A program made the translations under genes and the position numbers. The notes beneath the pieces are model-generated. The model searched no databases. It was not told the DNA's origin and saw only the letters and a program-made list of their open reading frames with translations. DNA of 64,000 bases. It comes from Pseudoruegeria sp. HB172150 (GTDB lineage Bacteria; Pseudomonadota; Alphaproteobacteria; Rhodobacterales; Rhodobacteraceae). Positions within the stretch are counted from its first letter, which is position 1; each line of letters starts with the position of its first letter. The DNA lies in contig NZ_JAATNG010000001.1 in NCBI RefSeq assembly GCF_013184805.1, forward strand, positions 372,001 to 436,000. The letters run 5' to 3'. Positions 1 to 8,200 of this stretch are shown piece after piece.

Positions 1-821
1 TAATTCTCGGCGATCATCCCCAGGTACCGCCGGTCCGCCCCGTCGAGACCCAGGTGATCCACCCCCAGCCGCGTCAGCGCCCCGTCGGCCACGTCCCGCG
101 TCAGCCGCCCGTCCCCCTCGACCACGGCGAAGTCCACCACCCGCCGCAGCAGCCGCCCCGCGATCCGCGGCGTCCCCCGCGCCCGCTTGGCGATCTCGGT
201 GACGCCCGCCGGCTCCGCCTCCACCCCCAGCATCCGCGCCCCCCGCGCGACGATATCGGTCAGCTCCTCGGGCGAATAGAACTGCAGCCGCACCGGAATC
301 CCGAAACGGTCGCGAAGCGGAGTGGTCAGCAGGCCTAGCCGCGTAGTGGCGCCGACAAGGGTGAAGGGCTGCAGCTCGATCCGCACCGTCCGCGCGGCAG
401 GCCCCTCGCCGATCACAAGGTCCAGCTCGAAATCCTCCAGCGCCGGATACAGCACCTCTTCGACTACCGGGTTCAGGCGGTGGATCTCGTCGATGAAGAG
501 GACATCGCGCGCCTCGAGATTGGTCAGGATCGCAGCAAGGTCGCCCGCCTTGGCCAGCACCGGGCCGGAGGTCATCCGGAAGTTCACCCCGAGCTCGCGG
601 GCGATGATCTGAGCAAGGGTGGTCTTTCCCAGCCCCGGCGGGCCGTGGAACAGCGCGTGGTCCATCGCCTCGCTCCGCCGCCGGGCGCTTTCGATGAACA
701 CGCGCAGGTTTGCCCGCGCTTCGGCCTGGCCGATGAAGTCGTCCAGCATCTGCGGTCGCAGCGCGCGGTCGAAATCTTCCGGCTGGCGCTCCGGGCGCAG
801 GGTCGGATCGGGCTCGCTCAT
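1..821 (-). CDS. ruvB: Holliday junction branch-migration ATPase RuvB (3' part cut by window edge)
   Basis: RuvB is the hexameric AAA+ motor that, with RuvA, drives branch migration of Holliday junctions. The reading frame opens with [11 protein letters not shown] at 821 and runs off the left edge, so the C-terminal winged-helix part is missing. Visible motifs are Walker A ([10 protein letters not shown]), Walker B (FIDEIHRL) and the sensor/arginine-finger segment [12 protein letters not shown]. It begins only four bases after the ruvA stop, so it is the last visible gene of ruvC-ruvA-ruvB. The family assignment is certain. Confidence 0.97.
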   Translation of the reverse strand, partial: MSEPDPTLRPERQPEDFDRALRPQMLDDFIGQAEARANLRVFIESARRRSEAMDHALFHGPPGLGKTTLAQIIARELGVNFRMTSGPVLAKAGDLAAILTNLEARDVLFIDEIHRLNPVVEEVLYPALEDFELDLVIGEGPAARTVRIELQPFTLVGATTRLGLLTTPLRDRFGIPVRLQFYSPEELTDIVARGARMLGVEAEPAGVTEIAKRARGTPRIAGRLLRRVVDFAVVEGDGRLTRDVADGALTRLGVDHLGLDGADRRYLGMIAEN

Positions 822-825
822 GCGG

Positions 826-1488
826 TCATCCCTTAGGCGCCAGCAGCTTCAGCGCCGCGCGGATCAGGGCAGAGGTTTCGGTTTCCGTCTGAGCCGCCTC
901 GGCGACAGCGCTGGCGGCTTCTCCCGGCCCGTAGCCGAGGTTGGTGAGGGCACTCAGAGCGTCGGCCTGAGCCACTACGGTGCCGGAGGTTCGGGGCGCG
1001 GCGGGGCGTGATGCCGGGCTTCCAGTCTCGATGACTTCGGCGGGCGAGGCGGTCTCCGTGGGAAACGCGCTGCCCATCGCCATAACCGTGGGCGCCTTGT
1101 CTTTCAGTTCGTTCACGACGCGCTGGGCGATCTTGGGGCCGACGCCGGGCGCGGCCTTGACCGCGTTCCAGTCGCCGAGCGAGATCGCCCGACTGACGCC
1201 ATCGGCGCTGAGTGTGCCAAGGATCGCCATCGACGCCTTGGCGCCGATGCCCTGGACCGACATCAAAAGACGGTGCCATTCCTTTTCGATCAGCGAGGTG
1301 AAGCCGAAGAGCTGCAACAGGTCCTCGCGTACGAGTAGGTCGGTGTAGAGTGCCACCGCTTCGCCGGGGCCGGGGAGAGCAGCGAGTGTGCGATCGGAAA
1401 CGTGGACGATGTACCCGACGCCGCCCACGTCGATCAGCACGTGATCCGCGCCGCGATAGTCGAGCCGGCCGGCAAGCCGCCCGATCAT
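826..1488 (-). CDS. ruvA: Holliday junction DNA-binding protein RuvA
   Basis: RuvA is the tetrameric protein that binds the four-way junction and loads RuvB. The 220 residues show the N-terminal OB-fold ([23 protein letters not shown]). The middle holds two helix-hairpin-helix motifs ([13 protein letters not shown] and [19 protein letters not shown]). A Pro/Ala/Ser linker leads to the C-terminal RuvB-contact domain ([19 protein letters not shown]). The length is a little above the usual 200 because of the linker. The start overlaps the ruvC stop by four bases, which implies translational coupling. Confidence 0.97.
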   Translation of the reverse strand: MIGRLAGRLDYRGADHVLIDVGGVGYIVHVSDRTLAALPGPGEAVALYTDLLVREDLLQLFGFTSLIEKEWHRLLMSVQGIGAKASMAILGTLSADGVSRAISLGDWNAVKAAPGVGPKIAQRVVNELKDKAPTVMAMGSAFPTETASPAEVIETGSPASRPAAPRTSGTVVAQADALSALTNLGYGPGEAASAVAEAAQTETETSALIRAALKLLAPKG

Positions 1489-1991
1489 GCGGCGCCCCGG
1501 CGGATCGCGGCGCTCAGGCGGCCTGCGGATTGCACGTGGTGGGCGTGGCAGAGCGCGATCGCCAGCGCGTCGGCCGCGTCCGGTCCCGCGATTTTGGCGC
1601 CCGACAGCTGCAGGCGCACCATGTGGTCGATCTGCTGCTTTTCGGCGTGGCCGACACCGACAATGGTCTTCTTGACCGTGTTCGGGGCGTATTCGCCAAT
1701 GCTCAGCCCGGCCTGTGCCGGGACCAGCATCGCGATGCCGCGCGCCTGACCTAGTTTCAGCGTCCCGGCGCCGTCCTTGTTGACGAAGGTCTGTTCGACG
1801 GCGGCGGTGGCGGGAGCGTACTGTGCGACGATTTCGGTGAGCTGCGAGAATAGGCTGAGCAGGCGGACCGCGAGGTCGTCGCCCTCGGACCGGCAGACGC
1901 CGTTCGCAACATGCGCGATTCGACCGTTTTCAGCCTCGATCACGCCCCAGCCCATCATCCGGAGGCCGGGGTCGATCCCCAAAACGCGCAT
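1485..1991 (-). CDS. ruvC: Crossover junction endodeoxyribonuclease RuvC
   Basis: RuvC is the dimeric, metal-dependent resolvase that nicks Holliday junctions symmetrically. The RNase H-like fold is recognisable from [11 protein letters not shown] (first catalytic Asp), [10 protein letters not shown] (Glu) and the C-terminal [15 protein letters not shown] (paired Asp). The ATG at 1991 is chosen because an AGG lies about 8 bases upstream and the family normally starts [13 protein letters not shown] at 2000 would add three residues. It is first in the ruvCAB operon. Confidence 0.97.
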   Translation of the reverse strand: MRVLGIDPGLRMMGWGVIEAENGRIAHVANGVCRSEGDDLAVRLLSLFSQLTEIVAQYAPATAAVEQTFVNKDGAGTLKLGQARGIAMLVPAQAGLSIGEYAPNTVKKTIVGVGHAEKQQIDHMVRLQLSGAKIAGPDAADALAIALCHAHHVQSAGRLSAAIRRGAA

Positions 1992-2322
1992 AAATGTCAC
2001 CTGCTCACGATTTTGTTTGCAAATCGTTTAGCACGAAACGCGAACATCCGCCAAGAGCGCTTGTCCTGGCACTTACTGACGGGCGCGCGCGGAAGTTGTG
2101 AAACCTGTTTGTTCGCGGCGTTTCCAAGTCTGAACGCGACAGATTCGGAGCCGGATGCTCGCTTCTGCCAATCGGGCGTTTCAAAACTGCTCAAGACATG
2201 CGCAAATCGCATAGATGACATGCAATTCGGTCCCTTGCTCGCGACTGAATTCGCTTCTAGCTGGCATCCGACGACGCAATGACCGCGCCGCTGTTGACAC
2301 GCCAATAGAAGGATAAATCCCA
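1992..2322. other. Intergenic region between ruvC and the DUF1127 gene
   Basis: About 330 bases separate the divergent ruvC and DUF1127 genes, so both promoters should lie here. No convincing ORF, structured RNA or repeat was seen. A TTGACA hexamer at 2294-2299 lies too close to the downstream start to serve as its -35 box. Confidence 0.5.
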
Positions 2323-2535
2323 ATGGCATCTTTTGACTCCGCCCGCCCCTCGGTCGACGGTCGCAGCACTGTGCGTCCGACCGGTTTCTTCGGCCAAATG
2401 GTCGGGATCTGCGCCGCATGGAACGATGCGCGCGTGACCCGCAATGCCCTGTCCCGTCTTTCGGACCACGAGCTCGACGACCTGGGTCTGAGCCGCGGTG
2501 ATGTCGACGCAATTACGCGTCGCACCAACTACTAA
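2323..2535 (+). CDS. DUF1127 family small protein
   Basis: This 70-residue protein ends in the DUF1127 signature, with LSRLSDHELDDLGLSRGDVDAI at about residues 44-65. Such short arginine-rich proteins are common in alphaproteobacteria. Some affect phosphate or carbon metabolism and RNA turnover through RNA binding, but the role of this one is unknown. An AAGGA lies about 8 bases before the ATG. It is a single-gene unit closed by a strong terminator. The family call is firm and the function open. Confidence 0.9.
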   Translation: MASFDSARPSVDGRSTVRPTGFFGQMVGICAAWNDARVTRNALSRLSDHELDDLGLSRGDVDAITRRTNY

Positions 2536-2558
2536 CACCGCTCACGATCTAAACGCCA

Positions 2559-2598
2559 AAAGGGCCGCGTTCCCCCCACGGAACGCGGCCCTTTCTTT
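2559..2598 (+). terminator. Rho-independent terminator of the DUF1127 gene
   Basis: A perfect 15-bp stem (2559-2573 with 2580-2594) closes a 6-base loop and runs into TTTCTTT. It lies 24 bases after the DUF1127 stop. With A residues on the left flank it could also act on minus-strand transcription. Confidence 0.9.
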
Positions 2599-2621
2599 GC
2601 ACCCCCACGTGCAACCCCACC

Positions 2622-2921
2622 CTAGCGAATTGACCGAGTCACTCCTTCCACGAGCAGCTCGGATACCGGATCCAGAACCATGACCTTTGCCGCGATGCGT
2701 TCAAAGGTACCGCCCTGGGAGAGCTCGGCCATCTTGCCGCCATAGGCGACCGGACCAAGCTGAAGAAACAAAAAGATCTTGAAGGCGAACACGGCCAGCA
2801 GGAACAGAGCGATCTGTCTGACCGGCAGGCTCCGCCGATGTTGCCGCCGCCTGGCGATCTCGATCCCGTCGTGCCGAAAGCTTTCGACCGACTGGGCCTT
2901 GCGGATCGTAAAATTGGTCAT
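2622..2921 (-). CDS. Small single-pass membrane protein of unknown function
   Basis: This frame encodes about 99 residues starting MTNFTIRKAQSVESF. A basic stretch (RRRQHRRSLPVRQ) precedes one transmembrane helix (ALFLLAVFAFKIFLFLQLG), followed by a soluble tail of about 45 residues. The positive-inside rule suggests a cytoplasmic N-terminus and periplasmic tail. An in-frame ATG at 2945 would add eight residues. Neither start has a strong ribosome binding site. I do not recognise the family. The clean topology and the normal length for a membrane-anchored protein support a real gene. Confidence 0.7.
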   Translation of the reverse strand: MTNFTIRKAQSVESFRHDGIEIARRRQHRRSLPVRQIALFLLAVFAFKIFLFLQLGPVAYGGKMAELSQGGTFERIAAKVMVLDPVSELLVEGVTRSIR

Positions 2922-3194
2922 CGGTAATGTCGTCAGGCTTGTCATTCTAATTCCGTTCGGCAGATCAGGCGGCGTCGAACGAGAGAGTTTTTCGGGTCGG
3001 AATGCGGCAGAAATGTGGCAATGAGCGCGATTTACCCCGTTTACGCCACATTCTGCGGGGAAGAGACGAAGTGACCCCAATAACTTGAAACAGTTGCATT
3101 ACAAGTTATAGATTGTTTCCGGAGAGTAACGGCTCGATGCTGCAAGTAAATGTTCCGGTGGCAGAATCTCGATACGACACAATTTATGCGTGTG

Positions 3195-3227
3195 AAAAGA
3201 AAAGAACCGCGTCGCAAGCGACGCGGT
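3195..3227 (-). terminator. Minus-strand Rho-independent terminator
   Basis: A 10-bp stem of ACCGCGTCGC (3206-3215) and its complement (3218-3227) is followed on the minus strand by TCTTTTCTTTT. It lies downstream of the small ORF at 3288-3398 and of prmA, so it ends one or both of those transcripts. Confidence 0.85.
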
Positions 3228-3287
3228 CCAGTTAGAACGAAGAAAAGGGTAGCTGAAATTCAGTCCGAAGACGCGGAAAAGCTTATA

Positions 3288-3398
3288 CTAGGAACCTTGT
3301 ACGAAAGAGTGGGCCATTTCAGGTGCCATCGCGCGCTGCCCGACGATGAACACCACGCCGAAGGTGGCCAGGAGAATTGGTACAGTGAAGAACATCAT
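3288..3398 (-). CDS. Candidate 36-residue membrane microprotein
   Basis: A short frame reads MMFFTVPILLATFGVVFIVG, then QRAMAPEMAHSFVQGS and TAG. That is one hydrophobic helix with a short polar tail, typical of bacterial membrane microproteins. A strong minus-strand terminator follows about 60 bases later, and prmA ends about 100 bases upstream. No clear Shine-Dalgarno precedes the tandem ATGs. It could therefore be a real small protein or chance hydrophobic coding in a 3' region. Confidence 0.4.
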   Translation of the reverse strand: MMFFTVPILLATFGVVFIVGQRAMAPEMAHSFVQGS

Positions 3399-3497
3399 TT
3401 ACAGATTAACCAGTCTTGGTTGCGTCTCAGCGATGCCAAGATTGAAGTGAAATGTGGCAAGAATGGGGCAGGCCGCCCCAATCTCCGGTAAACTCCG

Positions 3498-4379
3498 TTA
3501 ATTCCGGGTTACCCTCTGCAGAGTGAGCGTTGTCCAGTCGACAATCTCTTCGCGTGCCAAAAGATTGAACCCCGAGCGTGCATAAACCTCGATAACCTCA
3601 TCGGCCTGGGGATTGAGAATCCCCGACAGAATCGCTTTTCCGCCCGGCGTCGTGACCGACGCGATATCCGGTGCCAGTGCGATCAGAGGACCCTTGAGGA
3701 TGTTGGCGAAGACCAGACCGTAGGCAGCGGCCTGCTGCAGCGCCGGGTGATCGAGACCGGTAGCTTCGTGGCAGGCGACGCTGCCAGTCATGCCGTTCGC
3801 GGCAAAGTTCGCCTCGGCCACCTCTACCGCAACCGGGTCGATGTCGGAGGCGAGCACAGTGGTATCGGGCCAGATCTTCTTGGCGGCCATCGCCAGGACG
3901 GCAGTGCCGCAGCCAAGGTCGAGGACAGTTTCCGGCGCGTCACCCGCCTCGACCATGCGGTCGAGGGCACGCAGGCATCCGAGCGTTGTGCCGTGGTGGC
4001 CGGTGCCGAAGGCCATCGCCGCTTCGATCAGCAGAGCAATGGAACCTTCCGGCACCTTGTCGGCATCGTGGCTGCCGTAGACGAAGAAGCGGCCGGCAAC
4101 GACCGGCGCCAGTTCCCGGCGCACCTTGGCGACCCAGTCGGTTTCGGGAAGCTCGGAAACGACGAATTCCGCGGCACCGAAGGCGGCCGTGAGCAGGGCG
4201 AGCGCGGCCTCGTCTGGCGGGTCGGTGAAATAGCCGCCGACCTCCCAGAGACCGGAGCCGTCTTCTATCTCGAAGACGCCGACACCTGTCGGTTCCGGCT
4301 CCAGCCGTTCCATCGCTTCGCCAAGCGCCTCGGCGCGGTCTCTGCCCCTCAGGGTCGTCAGTGCTGTGAATGTGGTCAT
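3498..4379 (-). CDS. prmA: Ribosomal protein L11 methyltransferase PrmA
   Basis: PrmA is the SAM-dependent enzyme that methylates ribosomal protein L11. The 293-residue length is normal. Signature segments are AFGTGHHGTT (about 123-132), the SAM-binding motif I LDLGCGTAVLAMAA (about 153-166), SDIDPVAVEVAEAN and the catalytic-site NILKGPL motif. The N-terminal substrate-recognition domain matches the short alphaproteobacterial form. It is transcribed alone, with a terminator near 3200. Confidence 0.95.
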   Translation of the reverse strand: MTTFTALTTLRGRDRAEALGEAMERLEPEPTGVGVFEIEDGSGLWEVGGYFTDPPDEAALALLTAAFGAAEFVVSELPETDWVAKVRRELAPVVAGRFFVYGSHDADKVPEGSIALLIEAAMAFGTGHHGTTLGCLRALDRMVEAGDAPETVLDLGCGTAVLAMAAKKIWPDTTVLASDIDPVAVEVAEANFAANGMTGSVACHEATGLDHPALQQAAAYGLVFANILKGPLIALAPDIASVTTPGGKAILSGILNPQADEVIEVYARSGFNLLAREEIVDWTTLTLQRVTRN

Positions 4380-4426
4380 TGCGTTGCGCTATTGCGGGGC
4401 CGCGCCTCCGTCAAGCGCCTGTCGTG

Positions 4427-4975
4427 TCAACCGATGGGTCTGGCCGGTACGCCGGCGAGCTTCGCGCCAGGGGCGACATCGCGGGTGACGACGGCACCGG
4501 CGGCGATCAGAGCACCGTCGCCGACGGTCACGCCGGGCAAGATGACGGCGCGACCGCCGATCCAGACATCCTCGCCTATGGTGACAGGCAGGGCGCGTTC
4601 CAGCCCCTCGCGGCGCTGGGCTGGAACGTGGTGGTGGTCGGCGCAGTAGACGTGGACGCCGGGGCCAAGCATGGTGCGCGCGCCGATTTTAACCCGGGCG
4701 GTGTCGAGGATCACGCAGCCGGTGTTCAGGTACGCTGCTGCGCCGATATGCAGGTTGATGCCGTAGGCGCAGTGAAACGGCGCTTCGATCATCGCGGTAT
4801 CATCAATGGAACCGAGGACGTCGCGCAGTTGCGGCCCGCAGGTGCCGCGCTGAACCGGATGCATCGAGCCGTGCTCATGCACCGCCTCCCGCGCGGCACT
4901 GCGGAGCGCCTCGAGTTCGGGCGTCAGGCAGGAATACCATTCCCCGTCGCTGACGCCCGGCAGCGCGTTGGTCAA
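4427..4975 (-). CDS. Sugar O-acetyltransferase of the maltose/NodL type
   Basis: This left-handed beta-helix (hexapeptide repeat) acyltransferase uses acetyl-CoA to acetylate a sugar hydroxyl. The Mac N-terminal domain appears as [17 protein letters not shown]. The catalytic His lies in [14 protein letters not shown], and hexapeptide repeats run through [20 protein letters not shown] to the C-terminus. I choose the TTG at 4975, which overlaps the msrA stop as TTGA and gives 182 residues, the usual family length. An ATG at 5023 would add 16 unrelated residues inside msrA. The substrate cannot be told from sequence. Confidence 0.88.
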   Translation of the reverse strand: MTNALPGVSDGEWYSCLTPELEALRSAAREAVHEHGSMHPVQRGTCGPQLRDVLGSIDDTAMIEAPFHCAYGINLHIGAAAYLNTGCVILDTARVKIGARTMLGPGVHVYCADHHHVPAQRREGLERALPVTIGEDVWIGGRAVILPGVTVGDGALIAAGAVVTRDVAPGAKLAGVPARPIG

Positions 4976-5622
4976 ACGGCCAGCCCGATGGAGCAGGTCA
5001 CGCCGGTCCCGCCAAGGCCGCAATACCCGGCCGGGTTTTTGGCTAGGTACTGCTGGTGGTAGTCTTCGCCGTAGTAGAACTCGGGTGCCGGTATGATCTC
5101 TGTGGTGACGTCACCGTAGCCGGCCTTTTTCAGGCGCGGGGCGAATTCGGCCTTGGTACGTTCGGCCGCTTCACGCTGTGCTTCGCTGTAATAGTAGATG
5201 CCGGAACGGTACTGCGTGCCCATATCGTTGCCCTGGCGCATGCCCTGCGTCGGGTCGTGGCCCTCCCAGAACAGCTTCAGCAGTTCCTCGTACGAGATTA
5301 CGGACGGATCGTAGACCACGTGAACCACTTCGTTGTGTCCGGTTCGACCAGTGCAGACCTCTTCATAGGTTGGGTTCGGGGTGAAGCCACCTGCATATCC
5401 CGCCGCGGTCATCCAGACGCCGTCGGTCTGCCAGAACTTTCGTTCCACGCCCCAGAAACAGCCCATGCCGAACATCGCCTGTTCCATGCCTTCCGGAATC
5501 GGCGCCTTCAGGTCGCGGTCGAACACGAAATGCGTCCTGGCGGTCGGGATCGGGTCGGGACGACCGGGCAGCGCGTCACCAGCGCCGACCATCTCCATCT
5601 TTTTCTGCTTGAGCATGAACAT
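4972..5622 (-). CDS. msrA: Peptide methionine sulfoxide reductase MsrA
   Basis: MsrA reduces the S-form of methionine sulfoxide in oxidised proteins. The catalytic motif GCFWGVE is present (nucleophile Cys55), as are [16 protein letters not shown] and the C-terminal EDYHQQYL. A resolving Cys is available in the tail ([12 protein letters not shown]). The 216 residues include an N-terminal extension of about 40 without an obvious signal peptide, so it is probably cytoplasmic. The acetyltransferase gene overlaps its stop codon. Confidence 0.96.
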   Translation of the reverse strand: MFMLKQKKMEMVGAGDALPGRPDPIPTARTHFVFDRDLKAPIPEGMEQAMFGMGCFWGVERKFWQTDGVWMTAAGYAGGFTPNPTYEEVCTGRTGHNEVVHVVYDPSVISYEELLKLFWEGHDPTQGMRQGNDMGTQYRSGIYYYSEAQREAAERTKAEFAPRLKKAGYGDVTTEIIPAPEFYYGEDYHQQYLAKNPAGYCGLGGTGVTCSIGLAV

Positions 5623-5681
5623 CGCGTCTCTCCCTCTGTCTGGGGTCCGGTTCCTTATATAAGGTCGGGGCGTCTGGCTGG

Positions 5682-6914
5682 CTACTCCGCCGGGGTGGGC
5701 AGACCGCCGCTAAACACCGTCTCGTGACCGGGTTCAGGGTGCCGGGGGATCATCAGCGCCAGCATCAACGAAGTCACGGCCATCGCGGCGGCCAGCACGA
5801 AGACGCCGCCGGGCGAGACGATCCAGAGATATCCCAGCAGCGCCGGCAGGAAAACAGCGGCGATGTGGTTGATTGTAAAGGCGACGGCGGCGGTGGGGGC
5901 GATGTCGCCCGGATCGGCGATCTTCTGGAAGTAGGTCTTCAGCGCGAAAGCGAGGGTGAAGAAGATGTGGTCAATGATATATAGGCCGGCCGCCATCAGC
6001 ATGCCCCAGCCGAAATAGTAGATGCCGCCATAGGCGAGGAAGATAATGGCCAGTCCGCTGTATTCGAAGGTCAGTGCGCGGCGTTCGCCCCAGACCGCCA
6101 CCGCCTTGCCCATCAGCGGGGCGAACAGCATGTTGGCGAGGAAGTTGAACAGGAACAGAGCGGTGACCTCGTGCACTTCGAAGCCGAAGCGTTCCACCAT
6201 CATGAAGGCGGCGAAGACGACAAAAATCTGCCGTCGGGCACCAGACATGAACTGCAGCGCATAATAGAGCCAGTAGCGGCGGCGCAGGATCATCTTGCGG
6301 ACCTGCGGATGCGGCGCCTCGAATTGCGGGTAGGCAATCATGCAGAAGACGGCGATCAGCGCCGTGGCCCCGCCGGAGACGAGGTAGACGAAGTTGTAGG
6401 AAAGATCGAAGGTCTTCCATGTCACGACCAGCAGGCCGTAGGCCAGCAGCGAGGCGGCAGAGCCGACGCCGACGACCCAACCGAGGATCTGCGGAGCGCG
6501 GCTTTTCTCGATCCATTGAAGCTGTAGCGACTGGTTCACCGTTTCAAAGTAATGGAAGCCGATCGAACTGAGCATCGTGATGGTCAGGATCCCGGCGAGG
6601 CTCGGGAACCAGGCGGTGACGGCAGTGGAGACCCCAAGCAGCAGCAGGGCAATGGTGCCAAGGACCTGTTCGCGCATGAACATGATCAGGGCGATGACTC
6701 CGACGGCGAGGAAGCCGGGGATTTCTCGCACAGTGTGGAGCCAGCCGATCTCTACCCCAGTGAAACCGGCGACCTCGATGACGAAGTTGTTAAGTAGCGC
6801 CGACCATGTGGCGAAGGCGATGGGCATCGCGAAGGCCATCAGCAGCAGGAGCGACACCGGGCGCTGCCAGAGCGGCAGGTGGCGAGCGTCGTCGAGAGGC
6901 ATGATGCGCTTCAT
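5682..6914 (-). CDS. MFS-type transporter
   Basis: The 410-residue polytopic protein starts [19 protein letters not shown] and has about twelve hydrophobic helices split by a charged central loop ([19 protein letters not shown]). That is the layout of major facilitator superfamily carriers. The ATG at 6914 has GGGAAA upstream. An earlier in-frame start at 6989 would add an unlikely polar leader. No substrate signature is recognised. It stands alone between msrA and the thioesterase on the same strand. Confidence 0.85.
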   Translation of the reverse strand: MKRIMPLDDARHLPLWQRPVSLLLLMAFAMPIAFATWSALLNNFVIEVAGFTGVEIGWLHTVREIPGFLAVGVIALIMFMREQVLGTIALLLLGVSTAVTAWFPSLAGILTITMLSSIGFHYFETVNQSLQLQWIEKSRAPQILGWVVGVGSAASLLAYGLLVVTWKTFDLSYNFVYLVSGGATALIAVFCMIAYPQFEAPHPQVRKMILRRRYWLYYALQFMSGARRQIFVVFAAFMMVERFGFEVHEVTALFLFNFLANMLFAPLMGKAVAVWGERRALTFEYSGLAIIFLAYGGIYYFGWGMLMAAGLYIIDHIFFTLAFALKTYFQKIADPGDIAPTAAVAFTINHIAAVFLPALLGYLWIVSPGGVFVLAAAMAVTSLMLALMIPRHPEPGHETVFSGGLPTPAE

Positions 6915-7007
6915 GGATTTCCCATTAGGCCGATTGCAGGCGATTGGCGAGGGAGAAAGTCTGTGCGTCAGCGCACCGAGCTGTGCCAAAAGGCGCGTGC
7001 CTTCTTT

Positions 7008-7436
7008 TCAGGCGCGCACGGGGATCATCGTGCCCTGCAAGAGCGCGACCTGTTTGCTGGTGCCGCCGGCTTCGGCCCAGACCTCGGCGTTGACAACGAC
7101 GATACGCTTGCCAGGTCGGATGACTTTTCCTTTTGCGATCAGGGACGTGCCGGTGGCCGGGGAGAGGAGGTTGATCTTCATCTCGACAGTCAGGACCTCG
7201 TCTTCCTCCTCCATCAGGCTAAGCGCGGCATAGCCTGCAGCGGTGTCGCCAAGGGCGAAGCTGACGGCAGCATGGGCGTAGCCGTGCTGCTGCCGGGTGG
7301 TGTCGAGAACCGGGGCGGTGATCTCGACCTCTCCCGGCGAGACGGCGCTCAGCCGCGCGCCCAGAAGCGTCATCATCGCCTGCCGGTCGAAGCTGTCGTG
7401 CAGCTTCGCCTCGTATCCGGCGAAGCGCGGATTCAT
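7008..7436 (-). CDS. PaaI-like hotdog-fold thioesterase
   Basis: This 142-residue hotdog protein probably hydrolyses an acyl- or aryl-CoA. The active-site region QQHGYAHAAVSFALGDTAAGYAA matches the PaaI/YdiI pattern, with the catalytic acidic residue on the central helix. The central strands follow in EMKINLLSPATG and GKVIRPGKRIVVVNAEVW. Its start overlaps the pdeM stop, so it is translated with the DNA-repair pair upstream. No functional link to repair is evident. Confidence 0.85.
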   Translation of the reverse strand: MNPRFAGYEAKLHDSFDRQAMMTLLGARLSAVSPGEVEITAPVLDTTRQQHGYAHAAVSFALGDTAAGYAALSLMEEEDEVLTVEMKINLLSPATGTSLIAKGKVIRPGKRIVVVNAEVWAEAGGTSKQVALLQGTMIPVRA

Positions 7437-8143
7437 TGGGCGCGTCCCGGCATCGGGATCTCGACGGTGAATGGGCCGGTGAGGATCGCTAACGCCTCAG
7501 GCCGCATCAGTTCGGCCAGGGCGGGCATCGAGGACCGGAGGCCGCCGGTATAGGTGCCGAACGCGGGCAGGATCACCCGGTCAGCATCATAGAGGAAACA
7601 GGGGCGGGACACGTGCCGTCCGCGCGCGTTCAGGACCGCCTTGGGGTGGTAGTGGCCCGAAACTTCGCCACTAGCGCCGGTCTTGGCGATGTGCCGGAAG
7701 GTGAGAGGCGGTTTCTGCAATTCGGCCAGATGGGTGCCGCCGAGGTCGACGGGGCCGGGATCGTGGTTGCCCTGGATCCAGACCCAGCGACGACCGGCCA
7801 TCAGGCGGCTGACCCAGAGGCGCGTATCTTCGGACAGGCCCTCGACAGATGCATCGTCGTCGAAGCTGTCGCCGAGGCAGACAACGGTTCGCGGGTCGAG
7901 GCGGTCGATTTCAAGGTCGAGGCGAGCCAGTGTGTCGTCGGTTTCATACGGCGGCAGCAGGCTGCCACCTTTCCGGGCGATGCGTTCGGACTTGCCGAGA
8001 TGCAGGTCGGACACGGCCAGAAGCTTTGCATCCGGCCACCAGAGCGCGCCGGAACCGCGCGCTTCGAGCGTGGATCCGGCCAGCGGGAAGCGCGTGGCGT
8101 TCTCATAATGTTCCATGTCCATGGCCCTACATAGCAGCGCCAT
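7433..8143 (-). CDS. pdeM: Ligase-associated DNA damage response endonuclease PdeM
   Basis: PdeM is a calcineurin-like metallophosphoesterase nuclease. In many proteobacteria it is encoded with a DEXH helicase and often an ATP-dependent ligase and a beta-CASP exonuclease. Metal-binding blocks are visible in order: VSDLHLGKSERIA, CLGDSFDDD, IQGNHDPGP and SGHYHPKA. It directly follows the Lhr-like helicase with a gap of about 57 bases. The start is uncertain: ATGs at 8143, 8119 and 8113 are all in frame. The ligase and exonuclease partners are not in this window. Confidence 0.92.
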   Translation of the reverse strand: MALLCRAMDMEHYENATRFPLAGSTLEARGSGALWWPDAKLLAVSDLHLGKSERIARKGGSLLPPYETDDTLARLDLEIDRLDPRTVVCLGDSFDDDASVEGLSEDTRLWVSRLMAGRRWVWIQGNHDPGPVDLGGTHLAELQKPPLTFRHIAKTGASGEVSGHYHPKAVLNARGRHVSRPCFLYDADRVILPAFGTYTGGLRSSMPALAELMRPEALAILTGPFTVEIPMPGRAQ

Positions 8144-8200
8144 TCGCGTCCCATCAATAGGCGTGGGAGGAACAGGCGAAAAGATATGGCGGGTGCCGGA

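Noticed and set aside
3150-3491. A 113-codon plus-strand frame in the prmA downstream gap
   Set aside because: It runs through the minus-strand terminator stem and has an unlikely basic composition. The opposite-strand microprotein is the better candidate.
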